Source of the DNA: Spirosoma endbachense
GTDB taxonomy: Bacteria; Bacteroidota; Bacteroidia; Cytophagales; Spirosomataceae
Assembly (NCBI RefSeq): GCF_010233585.1
Contig: NZ_CP045997.1
Location: 8,049,896 to 8,113,895 of the forward strand
Direction: 5' to 3'
Length of the DNA stretch: 64,000 nucleotides
A program made the translations under genes and the position numbers. The notes under the pieces were generated by a model, which did no database searches, was not told where the DNA came from, and saw only the letters and a list, made by a program, of their open reading frames with translations. The first letter of the stretch is position 1, and every line of letters begins with the position of its first letter. Shown here one piece after another: positions 16,823 to 25,680 of this stretch.

Positions 16823-18283
16823 ATGAAAACATATAATTTCAGTAAAGCCATCGGTCGTTCAGGCCGGTACATCAGCCTTGGTCTGTTGCTAACCGTCTCG
16901 GCTTGTAATGAAACCGAGTTGTTGAATCCGGCACCCGTAACCTCAATCAGTGGAGCCAATGCGTTCGACACGCCCGACCGGATTCTGGGCCTGGTCAACG
17001 GTATTTACAAAGCGCTGAAAAACGCGAATTTTTATGGTGGCAATTATTATACCTATCAGGAAGCCCGCGGTGAGGAGTTCATCAACCGAACGAGCAATAC
17101 GTTTACGGCTTATGAGGCATGGAATCAGACCCTGAATTCGGGCTCCAACTTCGTGGCGGGTTTCTGGGCGGCAGCTTATGCGACCATTAACAACGCCAAC
17201 ATTCTGATTAAAGGGCTGACTGACAATCCGAACAAAGTAAGTGCGACCCTCACGAAGCAATACATTGCTGAGGCTAAATTTACGCGGGCGCTTAGCTATT
17301 TCAGCCTCGTTACGCTTTATGCACGTCCGTTCAACGAAAACAAAGGGGCATCGCCCGGTTTGCCACTGCGTTTGCAGGCCGAAACAACCACGGCCAACAA
17401 CGACCTGAAACGTAGTTCGGTCGCTGAGGTATACACCCAGATTCTGAAAGATCTGGATGAAGCCGAAGCCGACCTTCCGCTCACGTATTCGACAGCGTTG
17501 CTCAATACAACCAGAGCACACCGCAACACGGCCATTGCGCTAAAAACGCGCGTATACCTGAACAGCGGTAACTGGGCAAAAGTGATTGAGGAAGCGAAGA
17601 AGATTGTGTCGGTTAGTGCACCCTATTCGGCGGCTACGGGCGTGAATCACAAGCTGCAAACGATCACCGAAATTTTTACGACCAATTACACCAGTACCGA
17701 GTCGATTCTGTCGGTTCCGATGACCGAACTTGACAATGTGACGGGTCAGTCGTCGTTTCCGTATGTCTTTAATGCCAATTCGGAGTATAACCTGAATCCG
17801 AGCGGCATTTGGGGCGACACCGAATGGAAATCGACGGACGCGAGACGGACGTTTGCGCGCACTGCTTCCGGCGTTCAGTTTCTGACAAAATACAACAAAC
17901 CATCGCCGTTTCTGGATTATCTGCCCATTATCCGGTACTCGGAAGTGCTTCTGAATTACGCCGAAGCGGCTGCCCGCACGGGCGATCTCACAACGGCTAC
18001 CAATCTGCTTAAAGCTGTTCGAAACCGTTCGGATGCCAGCTACACGTTCCCGGCGACTGTCGTAGGAGCCCAGTTGTCGCTGATTGGTACGATTCTGAAA
18101 GAACGACGCATCGAGTTGCTGGGCGAAGGCTTTCGGTCAAATGATTTGCTCAGAAACCTGTTGCCATTACCGGCCAAGTCGAGTAGTTCGAACAGTGCTC
18201 CGGCGGTCGAGCCTTCACAAAGCAATTACGCCTTTCCGCTTCCCAACACCGAGATCACGACCAATAAGTTGCTGTTGAGCTAA
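16823..18283 (+). CDS. SusD/RagB-family lipoprotein (second pair)
   Basis: Surface substrate-binding lipoprotein of 486 residues, partner of the preceding SusC. Signal and lipobox LLTVSAC place the lipidated Cys at about residue 28. The N-terminal SusD-like domain (LGLVNGIYKALKN, FTRALSYFSLVTLYARPFN) and the C-terminal RagB domain (YSEVLLNYAEAAARTG, LKERRIELLGEGFRSNDLLR) are present. The C-terminus ends ITTNKLLLS instead of the common NPGY form. The gap to susC is 162 bp and contains a long hairpin; the gap to the next gene is only 18 bp. Confidence 0.88.
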   Translation: MKTYNFSKAIGRSGRYISLGLLLTVSACNETELLNPAPVTSISGANAFDTPDRILGLVNGIYKALKNANFYGGNYYTYQEARGEEFINRTSNTFTAYEAWNQTLNSGSNFVAGFWAAAYATINNANILIKGLTDNPNKVSATLTKQYIAEAKFTRALSYFSLVTLYARPFNENKGASPGLPLRLQAETTTANNDLKRSSVAEVYTQILKDLDEAEADLPLTYSTALLNTTRAHRNTAIALKTRVYLNSGNWAKVIEEAKKIVSVSAPYSAATGVNHKLQTITEIFTTNYTSTESILSVPMTELDNVTGQSSFPYVFNANSEYNLNPSGIWGDTEWKSTDARRTFARTASGVQFLTKYNKPSPFLDYLPIIRYSEVLLNYAEAAARTGDLTTATNLLKAVRNRSDASYTFPATVVGAQLSLIGTILKERRIELLGEGFRSNDLLRNLLPLPAKSSSSNSAPAVEPSQSNYAFPLPNTEITTNKLLLS

Positions 18284-18301
18284 TTACACCTGATTTTATC
18301 C

Positions 18302-20023
18302 ATGATACTACGCATTTTAGCCGGTTGCCTGATTGTATTTAGCGCGATGGGACAGCGGGCCCGCCAGCCCGAGCATCAGCACGATGTGCATGATGGCGAT
18401 AGCCACGATCTCGGCCATAGCCATCTGGCTCACATTCAGGATTACCGCAAGGAAACGGTTTATGTACACAATCTGCCCGCCCCTGAACTGATCAGCGGCA
18501 TTGGGGCTGTTGAGTTCAGGATCACAACGTCGTCGAAACAGGCCCAGACCTTTTTTAATCAGGGTGTGGCCTTGCTGCATTGCTTCTGGGATTTCGAGGC
18601 CTATCGTGCTTTTAAAGAAGCCATTCGATCCGATTCAACGGCTATTATGCCCTACTGGGGCTTATACAGTGCGATCGGAGCCATTGAAGGAAATGATTTC
18701 AATGCGGATAAAAAGCTGGCGATCCGGAAACTGAAAGCACTGAAAGTGTCGGCTTCGGAGCACGAGAAACTCTATGCCGAAGGGATTCTGTTACGCGATG
18801 CCGATAGTGAGAACGGCAAGCAGGGATACCAGAAAAAACTGGAGGTAATTGTGCATAAATACCCCGCCGATGTGGATGCCAAGTTGTTTCTGGCCCTGAG
18901 TAAAATGGGTGGCTATGATACCGAGATGAATCCGCGCGAAGGCCAGATGTATGCGGAATATTTGCTGCGCGATCTGCTCAAAACCTATCCGAACAATGCT
19001 GCCGTGCACCATTACTGGATTCACCTGATGGAAAATTGCTGCCCCGAACAAGCGGTCCAAAGTGCTGAATTGCTGCCCAAACTGGCTCCCGCTTCGGGAC
19101 ATATGGTGCACATGCCCGGTCATATCTACTACAAAATCGGCGATTATAAAAAGGCGTATGATGCCTTCAAGGCTTCGCTGGCGGTTGATTCGGCCTACAT
19201 GAAAAAGCAGCATATACCGGAGGTTGATGCCTGGAATTATATCCACAACATCAACTACCTGCTCTCGAATTGTGCTGAAGACGGGCGCTATGCAACGGCC
19301 TTGCAGTATGCCGAGAAACTGCAAAATATGCCCGCAACCAAAGAGCGGAAACGGAAATATGAAGGCCGTTTTTTCTATCAGGGCGTGATTGCTCCGGCAA
19401 AAATGGAATTATGTTTTGGTTTTTATAAGAAGGCCGCTGACCGACTGGCAGCCATAAAACTCGATAAAGATAGCCTGTATACGACCAAAGCGATCGCCTA
19501 CAAAGATGGGCTTTACTACTTCGCTTCGGGGATGGACGCCGTTAAAAACAATCGGATTGAGGACGCCAAACGATTTGCTGATGCACTGGATGGGTCGCTC
19601 TGGCGAAATGCCAATCAGCAAACACCCGACGATGTGATCACGATCCGTCGACTGAACGATCTAAACGTGGCTTCGCTGGAGTTGCAGGGCGTCATTAAAA
19701 GTGCCGAAAATAAGTACAGCGACGCTATTGCACTGCTGGAAAAAGCCAAGAAAAAAGAAGACGATCTGGGCTATAGCGAACCACCTTCCTACGCGCGCCC
19801 GGTGCTGATCAGTCTGGCCGAGACACATCTGAAGGCCAATCAATACGATAAAGCGATCGCGGCCTATACCCAATTACTGGAACGACATCCGAATTCGGCG
19901 AATGCGTATTGGGGACTTTATAAGGTCTACAAGCAGAAAGGGGATGTGGCAAAAACAAAGGAGTACGCTAACCACCTGCACGCTACGGCCCAGTTTGGCG
20001 ACAAAGCCTTGTTCCCTTTATGA
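18302..20023 (+). CDS. Exported TPR-repeat protein with His/Asp-rich N-terminus
   Basis: A 573-residue protein with a short hydrophobic N-terminal signal (ILRILAGCLIVFSAMG). A His/Asp-rich segment follows at about residues 25-48 (EHQHDVHDGDSHDLGHSH), which could bind a metal ion. The rest is built of tetratricopeptide-like helices: an N-terminal block (FFNQGVALLHCFWDFEAYRAFKEAI), a central block and C-terminal repeats (KANQYDKAIAAYTQLLERHPNSANAYWGLY). Such proteins are common in Bacteroidota beside other exported proteins, but their role is not known. It is 18 bp after susD and so probably under the same SAM/Cys leader control. The function is not assigned. Confidence 0.7.
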   Translation: MILRILAGCLIVFSAMGQRARQPEHQHDVHDGDSHDLGHSHLAHIQDYRKETVYVHNLPAPELISGIGAVEFRITTSSKQAQTFFNQGVALLHCFWDFEAYRAFKEAIRSDSTAIMPYWGLYSAIGAIEGNDFNADKKLAIRKLKALKVSASEHEKLYAEGILLRDADSENGKQGYQKKLEVIVHKYPADVDAKLFLALSKMGGYDTEMNPREGQMYAEYLLRDLLKTYPNNAAVHHYWIHLMENCCPEQAVQSAELLPKLAPASGHMVHMPGHIYYKIGDYKKAYDAFKASLAVDSAYMKKQHIPEVDAWNYIHNINYLLSNCAEDGRYATALQYAEKLQNMPATKERKRKYEGRFFYQGVIAPAKMELCFGFYKKAADRLAAIKLDKDSLYTTKAIAYKDGLYYFASGMDAVKNNRIEDAKRFADALDGSLWRNANQQTPDDVITIRRLNDLNVASLELQGVIKSAENKYSDAIALLEKAKKKEDDLGYSEPPSYARPVLISLAETHLKANQYDKAIAAYTQLLERHPNSANAYWGLYKVYKQKGDVAKTKEYANHLHATAQFGDKALFPL

Positions 20024-20031
20024 CCGATGCG

Positions 20032-20091
20032 GTGGTGTCAGTTACCGTGGTGTCAGTTTCTAAAAACTGACACCACGGTAACTGACACCAC
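20032..20091. repeat. Perfect 28-bp palindrome with 4-nt loop
   Basis: The left arm (20032-20059) and right arm (20064-20091) are perfect reverse complements. Each arm itself holds two copies of a GTGGTGTCAGTT unit, so the whole is a nested palindrome. It lies 9 bp after the TPR gene stop. A terminator role is possible, but there is no T-run. It resembles REP-type palindromic intergenic elements. Confidence 0.9.
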
Positions 20092-20125
20092 GACAGATTC
20101 TCAAATCTGCATTCCTGACGCGAAA

Positions 20126-20147
20126 TGTCGGTTTTTAGAAACCGACA
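20126..20147. repeat. Second, inverted and covarying copy of the GTGTCAG palindrome unit
   Basis: TGTCGGTTT (20126-20134) pairs with AAACCGACA (20139-20147). The core is the reverse complement of the core of the palindrome at 20032-20091, except that CAG/CTG has become CGG/CCG on both arms. A compensatory change of this kind suggests that the hairpin structure is maintained. Confidence 0.7.
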
Positions 20148-20205
20148 CCACAGTGCCTCAAAGATAATTAGTATAAAACGTTCAACCAATTAACTAGATA
20201 CGATC

Positions 20206-21081
20206 ATGAAAAAACAAATGAACTGGCTGTTGCTGTTACCGCTGTTATTACTGGCGTTCACTATCGACTCATCGTATGAAGAAGAAATAAAACTGTGGCA
20301 CGCAAAACGGGTAGAAGACCTCAAAAAAGAAGAAGGGTGGCTTAATCTGGCGGGGTTATTCTGGCTCAACGAAGGCGACAATACCTTTGGGGGTAGTGAT
20401 AAAAATATCATCGTGTTTCCGGCCGATCACAGCAATGCACAACTAGGCAAAATCATCCTGAAAAAAGGGAAAGTCACCGTAGAAGCGACACCCGGCTCTC
20501 AGATTTTTGAGGGGGATAAGCCCGTCACCAGCCTCGATATTTTCCCCTATACGGGCAAGCCTATTGTGCTGAAACACCAGTCGCTACGGTGGTTCGTGAT
20601 TCAGCGGGGCGACAAATACGCCATTCGTTTGCGCGATCTGGAAAGCCCGTATTTGAAAGAGTTCAAGGGAATCGACACCTATCCAATCAGTACAGACTGG
20701 CGGGTAAAAGCGAAGTTCGTGCCTACGCCTGGGAAGAAAATAGCCATTACTGACATTACGGGCCGGGTAAGTGATCAGGTGTCGCCGGGGAGATTACTGT
20801 TTACGGTGAACGGCAAAGAATATAGTCTGGATGCTACCGGGACAACCAGTCGATTGCATTTCGTTTTCGCCGATCAGACCAATAAACATGACACCTATGG
20901 CGGTGGTCGATTCCTGGATGCGCCTGGCCCGGACGCTGATGGCTACACGTATCTGGATTTTAACAAAGCCACCAATCCGCCCTGCGCCTTCACGCCCTAT
21001 GCAACCTGCCCAACACCGCCCAAGGAAAACAAACTGGCCGTAGCGATTGCCGCCGGTGAAAAACGCTACGGTGACCATTGA
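20206..21081 (+). CDS. Exported DUF1684-family protein
   Basis: A 291-residue protein with an N-terminal signal peptide (WLLLLPLLLLAF). The body matches the DUF1684 family: HAKRVEDLKKEEGWLNLAGLFWL near the start, and the strongly conserved DTYGGGRFLDAP...PDADGYTYLDFNKATNPPCAFTPYATCP...ENKLAVAIAAGEKRY block near the end, quoted in parts. No biochemical function is established for the family. It lies 182 bp after the TPR gene, with two palindromes between them, so it may be on its own transcript or on the tail of the riboswitch transcript. Confidence 0.85.
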   Translation: MKKQMNWLLLLPLLLLAFTIDSSYEEEIKLWHAKRVEDLKKEEGWLNLAGLFWLNEGDNTFGGSDKNIIVFPADHSNAQLGKIILKKGKVTVEATPGSQIFEGDKPVTSLDIFPYTGKPIVLKHQSLRWFVIQRGDKYAIRLRDLESPYLKEFKGIDTYPISTDWRVKAKFVPTPGKKIAITDITGRVSDQVSPGRLLFTVNGKEYSLDATGTTSRLHFVFADQTNKHDTYGGGRFLDAPGPDADGYTYLDFNKATNPPCAFTPYATCPTPPKENKLAVAIAAGEKRYGDH

Positions 21082-21138
21082 GACCAGTACTCTTCCAATT
21101 TATAGTTTATACGTACTAGTCATGAATGTGGTTGTACA

Positions 21139-21171
21139 AAACCTATAAGGTTTCAAAAACCTTATAGGTTT
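21139..21171. repeat. 33-bp palindromic element, copy A
   Basis: AAACCTATAAGGTTT (21139-21153) and AAACCTTATAGGTTT (21157-21171) form a perfect 15-bp stem with loop CAA. It lies between two convergent genes, where a bidirectional terminator would fit. An identical element in reverse orientation is at 30645-30677. Confidence 0.9.
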
Positions 21172-21280
21172 AAATTGGCCAAGCATTAGCCGTTACCTGT
21201 ATCCTAATTCAGGTGATACTGGCAGATGAAGATTCGCCATGATCAGTTTTTGATGGACGAAATGATTGGAAATAGAACGA

Positions 21281-22414
21281 CTAGTTAGCAAGGAGATTGC
21301 CAACCTGCCAGGCCGTACGGATCAGGTTCTCTTCCGTGTATTTAAGGGCCGTCGTAATGTCTGTAGGCCCGTTTCCAATGGCCAGTAATACATCGAAATA
21401 CTGATTCAGCTTCTCGTTTTGTTCAAGCGGAATTTTTCCGGCAAGGCCAATTACGGGTAAATTTTTACGTTTTGCCTGGAAAGCAACACCAAAAGGCCCT
21501 TTACCATGCAAGGTCTGTTCATCGATGCTGCCTTCGCCGGTAATGACAACGTCGGCTTTAGCCACGGCTTCGGTGAAGCCAGTAAAGTCGAGGAAGAAAT
21601 CGATGCCATTGACAAGGTTGGCATTGAAAAACGTATAAAGCCCCGCCGACACACCCCCGGCTGCTCCGCCGTGTTTGATGAGCGTCATATCAATTCCGGT
21701 CTGAGCCAGGGCCACATCGGCAAACTTCCGCAGACTGGTATCCAGTTTTTTTACGCCGTCGGGGGTAGCTCCTTTTTGCGGGCCGAAAACGGCAGCAGAG
21801 CCGTGATCGCCCACTAACGTATTATCGACATCGCAAAGAATACTGACCTCACAGGCTAAAATCCGCTGATCGAGCCCGGAAACATCGATGCTGGCCAGTT
21901 CGGTCAGGCTTTCGGGTGCTGTCAGTTCCTGCCCGGCTGCATCCAGAAAACGGATGCCAAGCGCTCGTAAAATGCCAGTACCACCATCAACCGTAGCCGA
22001 ACCACCAATAGCCAGTACAATTTTCCTGACGCCTTTGTCGAGCGCCAGTTTGACCAGTTCGCCCGTTCCGAACGACGTTGCCCGTAGTGGATCTAATTCT
22101 TCGGGCTTGACCAGGTGAAGCCCTGACGCATTGGCCATTTCAATAATAGCCGTCTCGCCATCATTGACCAGGCCGAATGACGAGATGATTTTTCGGTTAA
22201 ACGGATCATTGACTTCTGCCGAAACAATCGAACCGTTGTGTTTTTTTATCATTAAGTCGCCCGTTCCATCACCGCCGTCGCCCACCGGAAAACACTCGCA
22301 TACACAGTCGAGACGGCTTTTCTGTAAACCTTCCTGAATGGCCAGGGCTACATCCATAGCATTGAGGCTGTGTTTAAACGCATTAGGGGCAATGAGGACA
22401 CGCGTATTTTTCAT
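21281..22414 (-). CDS. Glycerate kinase (glycerate 2-kinase family)
   Basis: Cytoplasmic enzyme of 377 residues that phosphorylates D-glycerate with ATP, normally giving 2-phosphoglycerate, which enters lower glycolysis. Family landmarks are the N-terminal IAPNAFKHSLNAMDVALAI, the glycine-rich IGGSATVDGGTGILRALG, HGGAAGGVSAGLYTFF and VITGEGSIDEQTLHGKGP. It is full length. It ends a minus-strand gene set that also encodes a tartronate-semialdehyde-reductase-like enzyme, a hydroxypyruvate-reductase-like enzyme and a hydroxypyruvate-isomerase-like protein, so it is the exit step of a glycerate pathway. The gap to the upstream reductase gene is 112 bp. Confidence 0.9.
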   Translation of the reverse strand: MKNTRVLIAPNAFKHSLNAMDVALAIQEGLQKSRLDCVCECFPVGDGGDGTGDLMIKKHNGSIVSAEVNDPFNRKIISSFGLVNDGETAIIEMANASGLHLVKPEELDPLRATSFGTGELVKLALDKGVRKIVLAIGGSATVDGGTGILRALGIRFLDAAGQELTAPESLTELASIDVSGLDQRILACEVSILCDVDNTLVGDHGSAAVFGPQKGATPDGVKKLDTSLRKFADVALAQTGIDMTLIKHGGAAGGVSAGLYTFFNANLVNGIDFFLDFTGFTEAVAKADVVITGEGSIDEQTLHGKGPFGVAFQAKRKNLPVIGLAGKIPLEQNEKLNQYFDVLLAIGNGPTDITTALKYTEENLIRTAWQVGNLLAN

Positions 22415-22526
22415 AATAGCAAGGGGAGTAAGGCGCGAAATTAAAACACAGAGGCACTACCCCGACGAAGAATTCGCGTTTTATTCGTCACTGAACAGAA
22501 ACTTTTTGCCCTTTTAGACGCCGTGT

Positions 22527-23426
22527 TCATGAAACGGCATTGGAATCCATATTAGACAGTTTTTCAAGGGCAAGATACAGTGCCTGATTTCCCAACGAGC
22601 CCTTGCCCATTGCCTGGATGGATAATGACAGTTGTTTGACTAACGCAAGTCCCGGTAGAGACAACTGCATGGTTTCGGCTTCTTCGAGGGCAATGCCCAT
22701 ATCCTTGACAAAATTATCGATCGTGCCGCCCGGCGAATAATCGCCTTTAACGATTTTAGGAGCCAGCACATCCAGGCTCCAGCAACCCGCTGCTCCTTTG
22801 CTGATCGATTGGAGCATGGTCGTTAAGTCAAGCCCCGCTTTACGGCCGTAGATCAGCCCTTCGCATACGCCGATCAGCGTTCCGGCAATCGTGATCTGGT
22901 TGCACATTTTCGTGTGCTGCCCCGCTCCGGCCGGGCCCTGATGGATTATATTTTTGCCAAATGCCTCAAAAACCGGCATTACCCGATCGACGGCGTTTTT
23001 CTCGCCCCCAACCATAATTGACAGTGTACCGTTGATCGCACCCACCTCACCACCCGATACGGGCGCGTCAATGGAATCAACACCAAGCGTAGCGGCATGT
23101 TGTGCAATCCGGACGGCCAGGCTGGGTTTGGTCGTTGTCATATCAATGGTAACAGCCCCCGACTTGATGCCCCGAAACACACCGTCGGCCCCGAAATAGC
23201 AGGCTTCTACGTCTTTCGGGTAACCAACCATGGTGATCACCACATCCGACTGTTCGGCAAGGGCAGCCGGAGTGTCGAACCAGGTCGCACCCATTTCAAT
23301 GAGCGAATCGGCTTTGCTTTTGGTTCGGTTATGGACATGTACGGTGTACCCGGCATTCAGCAGGTGTTTTGCAATTGGATTCCCCATCAGGCCGGTGCCA
23401 ATTACGCCAATCGTTTTATCGTTCAT
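22527..23426 (-). CDS. 2-hydroxy-3-oxopropionate (tartronate semialdehyde) reductase-like enzyme
   Basis: A member of the beta-hydroxyacid dehydrogenase family, 299 residues. The Rossmann motif GTGLMGNPIAKHL is at about residue 10. The substrate loop DAPVSGGEVGA is near 120, and the catalytic Lys173 lies in GAGQHTKMCNQ. The family includes GlxR/GarR (tartronate semialdehyde to D-glycerate) and 3-hydroxyisobutyrate dehydrogenase. Glycerate kinase next door favours the first. It lies 15 bp after the stop of the GHL6-like gene, so the two are coupled. Confidence 0.85.
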   Translation of the reverse strand: MNDKTIGVIGTGLMGNPIAKHLLNAGYTVHVHNRTKSKADSLIEMGATWFDTPAALAEQSDVVITMVGYPKDVEACYFGADGVFRGIKSGAVTIDMTTTKPSLAVRIAQHAATLGVDSIDAPVSGGEVGAINGTLSIMVGGEKNAVDRVMPVFEAFGKNIIHQGPAGAGQHTKMCNQITIAGTLIGVCEGLIYGRKAGLDLTTMLQSISKGAAGCWSLDVLAPKIVKGDYSPGGTIDNFVKDMGIALEEAETMQLSLPGLALVKQLSLSIQAMGKGSLGNQALYLALEKLSNMDSNAVS

Positions 23427-23441
23427 GATGATTCTTTGTAC

Positions 23442-25589
23442 TTACTGATACAGACAAACCAGCATTTCGAAGTCATCTACTTGTGGCACCACGCATTCTA
23501 CCCATCCGTTGCTTTGGGTAAATTTCAGATTATTGCCCGACCGGGCGAGCTTTAGCTGCTTTACTGGTTTGGCGGGCTTGAACCGAATCGTCGTGTTCTG
23601 AATGGGAATTGGCTCCCGCAACGATGCCCCAATCTGGCCGGAGTGATTGATCATACCGATCCATTCAAAGGCACCATTGCGATTGGCCATATGCGTCATT
23701 TCGATGAGGGGCGATGCATTGGTTTTTATCGAACCGGGTGTTTGTAAAACCGTTTGCAAAGCAGCCGTGAACAAAGCCCGGTGTCCGTGATTACCTTTAA
23801 ATTCATACTGTGTGCCCAGACGCCAGGGAATAAAAACCGTTTTGCCTTTCCCGTACGAATTACTGATCAGACCGGGCGAATCAGTGATGTCATTATCGGT
23901 GAAATACGATTTTTCGGGTGGCCCGAACCGAACGGCGGGCACGAGTTTCATGAACGTTTGTGAAGAACCGCTGGTTTTGCATTTCATGAAGTCAGAATAG
24001 AGCATGATCAGGTCGAGGTCTTTGAAGCCGTCGGCCCCAAGCGTTTTTTTGTCGCTGGCCGACACTTGCAGGTAGGTCGAATTTGTTCTGGGAAATAGCT
24101 CGTATTCGGGCGATACACCCAGCGATTTAAGTCGTATCGTTTTCAGTGGTTTGCCCGTTTCATCATTCGTCGAGCTAAAGCCTGTTACCAGTAATTTCCC
24201 CCCTTTTTGTACGTACTCGTCAAGCTGAGCGGTCAGCTGATCACTCATATTGGGCAGATCACCCAGAATAACCGCGTCGTAATCCTGCAACGGACGTGGG
24301 GCTGATTTGCTGCCAATGGTTAGGGGTTCAATGATATCGTACATGATGTGCTCTTCGGAGAGCAGTTTAATCATCCCTCTATACTCTTTCTCGGTGCCTT
24401 TGATGAGGCCGACATGGCTCACCGGTTTAAGGTTCGTAAAAAACGTTTCGTTCTTTTTATGAAAGCCATAGAGGTCATTCAGAATCGGAATAAACACCCG
24501 ATCGTCCTGATTGACCAGTGTGCCGATAACATTGAAATCAAGTGGAGCCCCGTTGAGCATGTTGCCCAGTAACCATACCCGGCCAATATTGGGCGAGGTC
24601 GCCGTATGCCGAAACGGGATGGCGATAAAATAGATGAAGACGTTGCTGGGTGTTTTATCCCTGTAAGATCCGAGCACACGTTTTACGTGATCGGTGCCGG
24701 AGTAATTCCATTCGTATTCGTCGGTCAGCCAGGAGCTCGACTCGTCGCGGATCATGTCGACGCCCGCATCGGCGTAAGTATTGACAATCAGATTCGGATT
24801 CAGCTTTTTTACGTAATCGCCAATTTTATAGAAAAGCTCGTCGGCAGTGGTTTTTTTGAAGGTATTATACCGTCGGAAGACCGGATCGTTCATGTCTGCT
24901 TTGACCGGAAGGATCATGCCGGTTTCGGTCTGAAAGCGTTTTTTGCAGTTGTCGCACTGGCAGATGCCGTGGTAAGTGCCGCCATAATCGGTTGTCGTGT
25001 AGCCGATCATGTTGAAGAAAATGCCGTCGAGCGGATACTTTGTAATCGCTTCTTTTAATATTTCAAAGCCATATTCCTGTTGGTAGCCACCGTTGGGGCA
25101 CGTATGAACCTGCCCATTGAAATGCACATGCTTTCCGTTCGTGCCGACATACAGCCATTCCGGTTTCTTTTCGGCGTATGTTTCATTGATCTTGCTGAAG
25201 TCAAATCGACCGATCACTTTTATGCCTTTCGCGTGGAGCTTGGTCACCAGATCGCCGACCAGATCCCCGCCTTTCATGAACTGATTCTTGAAGTGATAAT
25301 CAAGCGTAGTCGGATAATTCGCCACGATACCGCCCACGTTTAACATCACTACAGTGGCCGAAGCATCGACCATCGACTGCACATAAACATCGGTGTTCAT
25401 TAACGCATCGGTTTCGCGCAGGTTGGTTTGAATGAGCCGGACAGGTGCCCGATTCCACCAGGTGCCATCATAGCTACCCGGATCTGGTTTGGTGCTATTG
25501 GCGGCCGTTTTTTTTGCCGCGCCGGTTTGCCCAAGTACGACCCCGGAGGCCAGAAGCAGCAACGCAAGTAAATTGGGATTGATTTTCAT
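23442..25589 (-). CDS. Secreted GHL6-like putative glycoside hydrolase
   Basis: About 715 residues from the ATG at 25589; an ATG 30 bp upstream would give a non-signal extension. A Sec signal peptide (NLLALLLLASGVVLGQ) is followed by a TIM-barrel-like domain of the hypothetical glycosyl hydrolase 6 type (VVMLNVGGIVANYPT, GIKVIGRFDFSKI, LDGIFFNMIGY and a Cys-rich CQCDNCKKRF motif). A GH42-type beta-galactosidase trimerisation-like domain follows (DYDAVILGDLPNMSDQLTAQL, GGKLLVTGF). It resembles the protein encoded at 30698-32875 in the same cluster. The substrate is unknown. A glycoside that releases glycerate or hydroxypyruvate would fit the enzymes around it, but that is inference. Confidence 0.75.
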   Translation of the reverse strand: MKINPNLLALLLLASGVVLGQTGAAKKTAANSTKPDPGSYDGTWWNRAPVRLIQTNLRETDALMNTDVYVQSMVDASATVVMLNVGGIVANYPTTLDYHFKNQFMKGGDLVGDLVTKLHAKGIKVIGRFDFSKINETYAEKKPEWLYVGTNGKHVHFNGQVHTCPNGGYQQEYGFEILKEAITKYPLDGIFFNMIGYTTTDYGGTYHGICQCDNCKKRFQTETGMILPVKADMNDPVFRRYNTFKKTTADELFYKIGDYVKKLNPNLIVNTYADAGVDMIRDESSSWLTDEYEWNYSGTDHVKRVLGSYRDKTPSNVFIYFIAIPFRHTATSPNIGRVWLLGNMLNGAPLDFNVIGTLVNQDDRVFIPILNDLYGFHKKNETFFTNLKPVSHVGLIKGTEKEYRGMIKLLSEEHIMYDIIEPLTIGSKSAPRPLQDYDAVILGDLPNMSDQLTAQLDEYVQKGGKLLVTGFSSTNDETGKPLKTIRLKSLGVSPEYELFPRTNSTYLQVSASDKKTLGADGFKDLDLIMLYSDFMKCKTSGSSQTFMKLVPAVRFGPPEKSYFTDNDITDSPGLISNSYGKGKTVFIPWRLGTQYEFKGNHGHRALFTAALQTVLQTPGSIKTNASPLIEMTHMANRNGAFEWIGMINHSGQIGASLREPIPIQNTTIRFKPAKPVKQLKLARSGNNLKFTQSNGWVECVVPQVDDFEMLVCLYQ

Positions 25590-25621
25590 GGTTGTTGGGT
25601 TTAGAAAGTCTGAAATCAAAT

Positions 25622-25676
25622 CACCTTATGTAGGCTTGGGCCGCAGAGGCTGGTCCACGGGCTTCTACATAGGGTG
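25622..25676. repeat. Inverted repeat between GHL6-like and beta-propeller genes
   Basis: CACCTTATGTAG (25622-25633) pairs with CTACATAGGGTG (25665-25676) with one G-T wobble. It lies in the 91-bp gap after the beta-propeller gene stop and could act as a terminator or processing hairpin on the minus strand. Confidence 0.55.
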
Positions 25677-25680
25677 CACC

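Noticed and set aside
20032..20147. CRISPR array
   Set aside because: Repeats are palindromic and nested, without regular spacers or cas genes.
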